Shown here piece by piece: positions 61,621-64,000 of a stretch of DNA of 64,000 bases. This DNA comes from Pseudodesulfovibrio sp. Its GTDB lineage: Bacteria > Desulfobacterota > Desulfovibrionia > Desulfovibrionales > Desulfovibrionaceae. Below the pieces are notes generated by a model. That model did no database searches. It was not told the DNA's origin and was given only the letters and a program-made list of their open reading frames with translations. Location of the stretch: positions 1,871,029 through 1,935,028 of the forward strand of contig JADGEX010000001.1 of assembly GCA_016744135.1 (NCBI GenBank), written 5' to 3'. The stretch's first letter is position 1; every line of letters starts with the position of its first letter. Made by a program: the position numbers and the translations under genes.

Positions 61621-62460
61621 CTAGGAAGATTTGGCTGCCTGTCCGGTGGAAATGGTCTTGCCGATTTCAGACGTTTTTGCTGCAAGCTTATCAAAATCAA
61701 TAAACCGCTGGAGCATAGTCTCTACTTCATCCAAAGCCACGGTGGTATCGAGACACGGACCATTGGGCCGTTGATTGAGCACACCATACACCGGCAACGG
61801 ATAGGTATCCTGAATACCGCTGGATAAATCTCGATGACAGGCCACGGCAATAATCATCTGCGGCCGAAGCTGTACCACGATACGGCGGGCAATGGTGCCG
61901 CCTGTAGCTACAGCCAGATTCACCCCGTATTTATCATGCAAACCAAGCAACCCGGCAATGGGACATTTCCCGCATCGCTCGCAATTGTTGATATCGTAAG
62001 TCAGTCGTTTGTCGCACCGGGAATTCTGCAGGCAATGAGGCATAAGCAACAGAATCTTATCAGGAGCATACCGCCCCGCTTCAGCCAAAACCAAATCGTT
62101 GTTCACAGAAATAAACGATAGTCGAATCAATTCCTTTTCAATGCCGAACACTCGACCGAGCAAAACCATCAGTGGCAAGAAAAGCTTGATTGTCAGGCCG
62201 CGAAACCGTTTGGCTCCGGGCAGAGGCTTTCTGATGATGATATTCAGAAACAAGCCCCAATAGGCGATACAAACCACTCCAATCAGAATAACAAGTACAC
62301 TACCCAACACCCATTTGGCCGCAGGGTGTATATTCTCAAGCCCCACATAGGGGACCACCCATAGAGCCATAAGGAACAGACAGACCACCAGACAGGCGCA
62401 ACTTATCAGGCCGATAAAGAGACGTTTACGCGCCTTATGTATGGATCGAATCGGACTCAT
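61621..62460 (-). CDS. DUF116-domain membrane protein
   Basis: A 279-residue protein. Two transmembrane helices at about 13-35 and 46-72, then a cytoplasmic DUF116 domain with a cluster of Cys (LMPHCLQNSRCDKRL, NNCERCGKCPI) and VATGGTIARRIV, AVACHRDLSSGI. The Cys set suggests a metal or Fe-S site, but the family has no known activity. It starts 10 bases after fmt, so it belongs to the def-fmt operon. Confidence 0.88.
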   Translation of the reverse strand: MSPIRSIHKARKRLFIGLISCACLVVCLFLMALWVVPYVGLENIHPAAKWVLGSVLVILIGVVCIAYWGLFLNIIIRKPLPGAKRFRGLTIKLFLPLMVLLGRVFGIEKELIRLSFISVNNDLVLAEAGRYAPDKILLLMPHCLQNSRCDKRLTYDINNCERCGKCPIAGLLGLHDKYGVNLAVATGGTIARRIVVQLRPQMIIAVACHRDLSSGIQDTYPLPVYGVLNQRPNGPCLDTTVALDEVETMLQRFIDFDKLAAKTSEIGKTISTGQAAKSS

Positions 62461-62470
62461 GTCGCGCCCT

Positions 62471-63472
62471 CTATTTGCATTCCTTCATGTACCCACAAGT
62501 AAAAGCCGTGGCATCCATCGCTTTTTTGCCCTGAGGTTTCACTTCCGGGGTCAAATAAATAGTGTCAGCGGCAACAATGGCGAGCTTGCCGTCCATTTCA
62601 CCCAACACTGTTCCCGGTTCGACATTGGGAGCAGAATCTTTGGAGGGCTCACCCGGCGTAACATTCAATCGAATGACCTTGCCTTCCGGGTTGGTCCAGT
62701 CAAAAAAGGCTCCGGGCCACGGATACATGGCACGAATCTGGTTATGGATGGCCGCAACAGGACGGTTCCAATTGATTTCGCCTTCCTTCTTTTCCAACTT
62801 CTTGGCGTAGGTGGCATTTTCGTTATCCTGCTCCTTGAGGTCATAGGCTCCGGTCTGTAATCGGGCCATGGCCTCACAGATACAAATGCCACCAAGTTTT
62901 GCCAGTTCATCATGGATGGTCCCGGCGTGGTCGTTATGGCCTATACGCAGAGCGCGTTGTACCATGACCGGGCCGGTGTCCAATCCGGCTTCCATCTTCA
63001 TGATAGAAACGCCAGTAACCACATCCCCATTCTCAATAGCCCGTTGAATCGGAGCCGCGCCACGCCACTGAGGCAACAGGGAGGCGTGGATATTAAGCGG
63101 ATGAATGGTCGGAATATCAAGCACAGCCTGCGGCAGAATCAACCCGTAGGCAGCCACCACCAGCACATCAGGTTTAAGCGCGGCCAGCTCGTCGATAGCT
63201 TTCTGATCCTTAAAATTTTCAGGCTGAAAAACAGGAATATCATTTTCCAAAGCCACCTTTTTCACTGCGGACGGCTTGCACTGTCTGCCACGACCGCACG
63301 GACGATCTGGCTGGGAATATACCCCGACAACATCAGCAGCATCAAAAGCGAGCAGGATGCTCAATGCCTCGGCGGCAAAGTCAGGCGTCCCCATGAAGAC
63401 TATGCGCAACGGCTTCAAATCCACAGCACCCCACGACTCGGAGGGGGTCGAATTCGTATTTATCTCTTCCAC
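62471..63472 (-). CDS. fmt: Methionyl-tRNA formyltransferase
   Basis: A 333-residue enzyme with the 10-formyltetrahydrofolate domain signature LNIHASLLPQWRGAAPIQRAI, catalytic His in that segment and the family N-terminus LRIVFMGTPDFAAEALSILL. It formylates initiator tRNA. The frame starts with GTG 13 bases inside def; a TTG at 63415, just before the conserved LKPLRIVFMG, with GGGGTG upstream is also plausible (314 residues). Confidence 0.93.
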   Translation of the reverse strand: MEEINTNSTPSESWGAVDLKPLRIVFMGTPDFAAEALSILLAFDAADVVGVYSQPDRPCGRGRQCKPSAVKKVALENDIPVFQPENFKDQKAIDELAALKPDVLVVAAYGLILPQAVLDIPTIHPLNIHASLLPQWRGAAPIQRAIENGDVVTGVSIMKMEAGLDTGPVMVQRALRIGHNDHAGTIHDELAKLGGICICEAMARLQTGAYDLKEQDNENATYAKKLEKKEGEINWNRPVAAIHNQIRAMYPWPGAFFDWTNPEGKVIRLNVTPGEPSKDSAPNVEPGTVLGEMDGKLAIVAADTIYLTPEVKPQGKKAMDATAFTCGYMKECK

Positions 63473-63957
63473 TTGAGAGCCTTTTTTTTGTACATGGCTT
63501 TTTTCAGACGCCCAACACGATCAGCCAAGGTCACACCTTCAAGGTGATCTATTTCATGCTGTAATATGATCGCCAAAAAACCAGCGGTATCAATGACAAC
63601 TTCCTTACCGTCCGGGTCCAGAGCCTTGCATACGACATGCTCGAAACGTTTGACCTTGGTGCTCAGTTCCGGGCAGCTCAGGCAGCCTTCCTCGGATTCC
63701 ACTTCACCGTCACATTCCACGATTTCCGGGTTGATGAGCACCCGCAGATCGCCACGCACCTTGGGACCTGTCTGATCCACACAGATGAGTCGGATGGACT
63801 CGCCAATCTGCGGGGCAGCAAGGCCCACGCCATCAGACTCGTACATGGTCTCGATCATGTTTTCGATGAGTTCTTTCAACTCGGGAGTGACCTCTCCAAG
63901 AGGTTCGGCCTTGGCAGCCAAGACTTCATCAGGCCACGTACATATATCTAATTTCAT
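63460..63957 (-). CDS. def: Peptide deformylase
   Basis: A 165-residue Fe/Zn enzyme. The three motifs are intact: GVGLAAPQIG, EGCLSCPE (metal Cys in CLS; a second Cys takes the usual small hydrophobic position) and QHEIDHLEG with the two metal His. It removes the formyl group from new proteins, complementing Fmt. It overlaps fmt at its 3' end, so the two are coupled. Confidence 0.95.
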   Translation of the reverse strand: MKLDICTWPDEVLAAKAEPLGEVTPELKELIENMIETMYESDGVGLAAPQIGESIRLICVDQTGPKVRGDLRVLINPEIVECDGEVESEEGCLSCPELSTKVKRFEHVVCKALDPDGKEVVIDTAGFLAIILQHEIDHLEGVTLADRVGRLKKAMYKKKALKWKR

Positions 63958-63962
63958 TATAT

Positions 63963-64000
63963 TGCCTCCGGCGGCTGGGGAAAGGGAAGAGGGAAACCTC
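63963..64000. repeat. Intergenic hairpin repeat, copy 5 (cut by window end)
   Basis: GCCTCCGGCGGCTGGGG matches the first 17 bases of copy 1 (13403) exactly except for one extra G there. It lies 5 bases upstream of def and runs off the window. Confidence 0.7.

Noticed and set aside
1..64000. tRNA, rRNA genes or a CRISPR array
   Set aside because: Scanning by eye for the T-loop motif GTTCGA in a cloverleaf context, rRNA-like conserved blocks and direct repeats with spacers gave nothing convincing.

Overview
The window reads as chromosomal DNA of a dissimilatory sulfate-reducing bacterium of the Desulfovibrio/Pseudodesulfovibrio type. The key evidence is a complete sulfate-activation locus: sat (23258-24541, +) stands back to back with aprB-aprA-qmoA-qmoB-qmoC and a QmoD-like gene (22643 down to 14421, -). 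Sat makes APS, AprAB reduces it to sulfite, and QmoABC carries menaquinol electrons to AprAB. dsrAB is not in the window. The genus is an inference from gene content, since I could run no search.

Layout. 1-7410: envelope and signalling genes (3D-domain protein, DsrE-like protein, ferredoxin-nitroreductase, two lipoproteins, a GGDEF protein with a broken active site, and an intact Cache-PAS-GGDEF-EAL protein). 7476-12301: a branched-chain amino acid ABC transporter in the order livG-livK-livH-livM-livF. 12646-14139: a YdfG-type dehydrogenase, a hairpin repeat and an AT-rich orphan gene. 14421-24541: the sulfate locus. 24755-31635: a glycine-zipper lipoprotein, an atypical EPSP-synthase-like fusion, aconitase behind a structured leader, and PpiD. 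31733-37223: a NifU-like scaffold, umuDC, a methyltransferase with an apparent non-AUG start, DegP and HtpX. 37459-41297: phosphofructokinase and cytochrome bd oxidase (cydAB), which fits an oxygen-tolerant anaerobe. 41520-46597: an RNA methyltransferase-like gene and small accessory genes. 46649-53318: five genes of a podovirus-like tail with no head, packaging, lysis or integration genes. 53725-63957: housekeeping genes ending in fmt and def.

Most noteworthy: (1) the isolated tail cassette and its folded leader, which can hide the ribosome binding site; (2) a 25-bp hairpin between aprA and qmoA whose only non-Watson-Crick pairs are four G-U pairs on the transcribed strand; (3) a GGDEF domain that has lost its catalytic signature but kept the inhibitory-site RxxD; (4) an EPSP-synthase-like protein with an Arg/Asp repeat tail and a chorismate-mutase-like segment; (5) a methyltransferase whose ribosome binding site points to an AUC start; (6) a mosaic family of intergenic hairpin repeats present at five places. 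No single locus is proven to be a new system. The tail cassette and the RNA structures are the best candidates.
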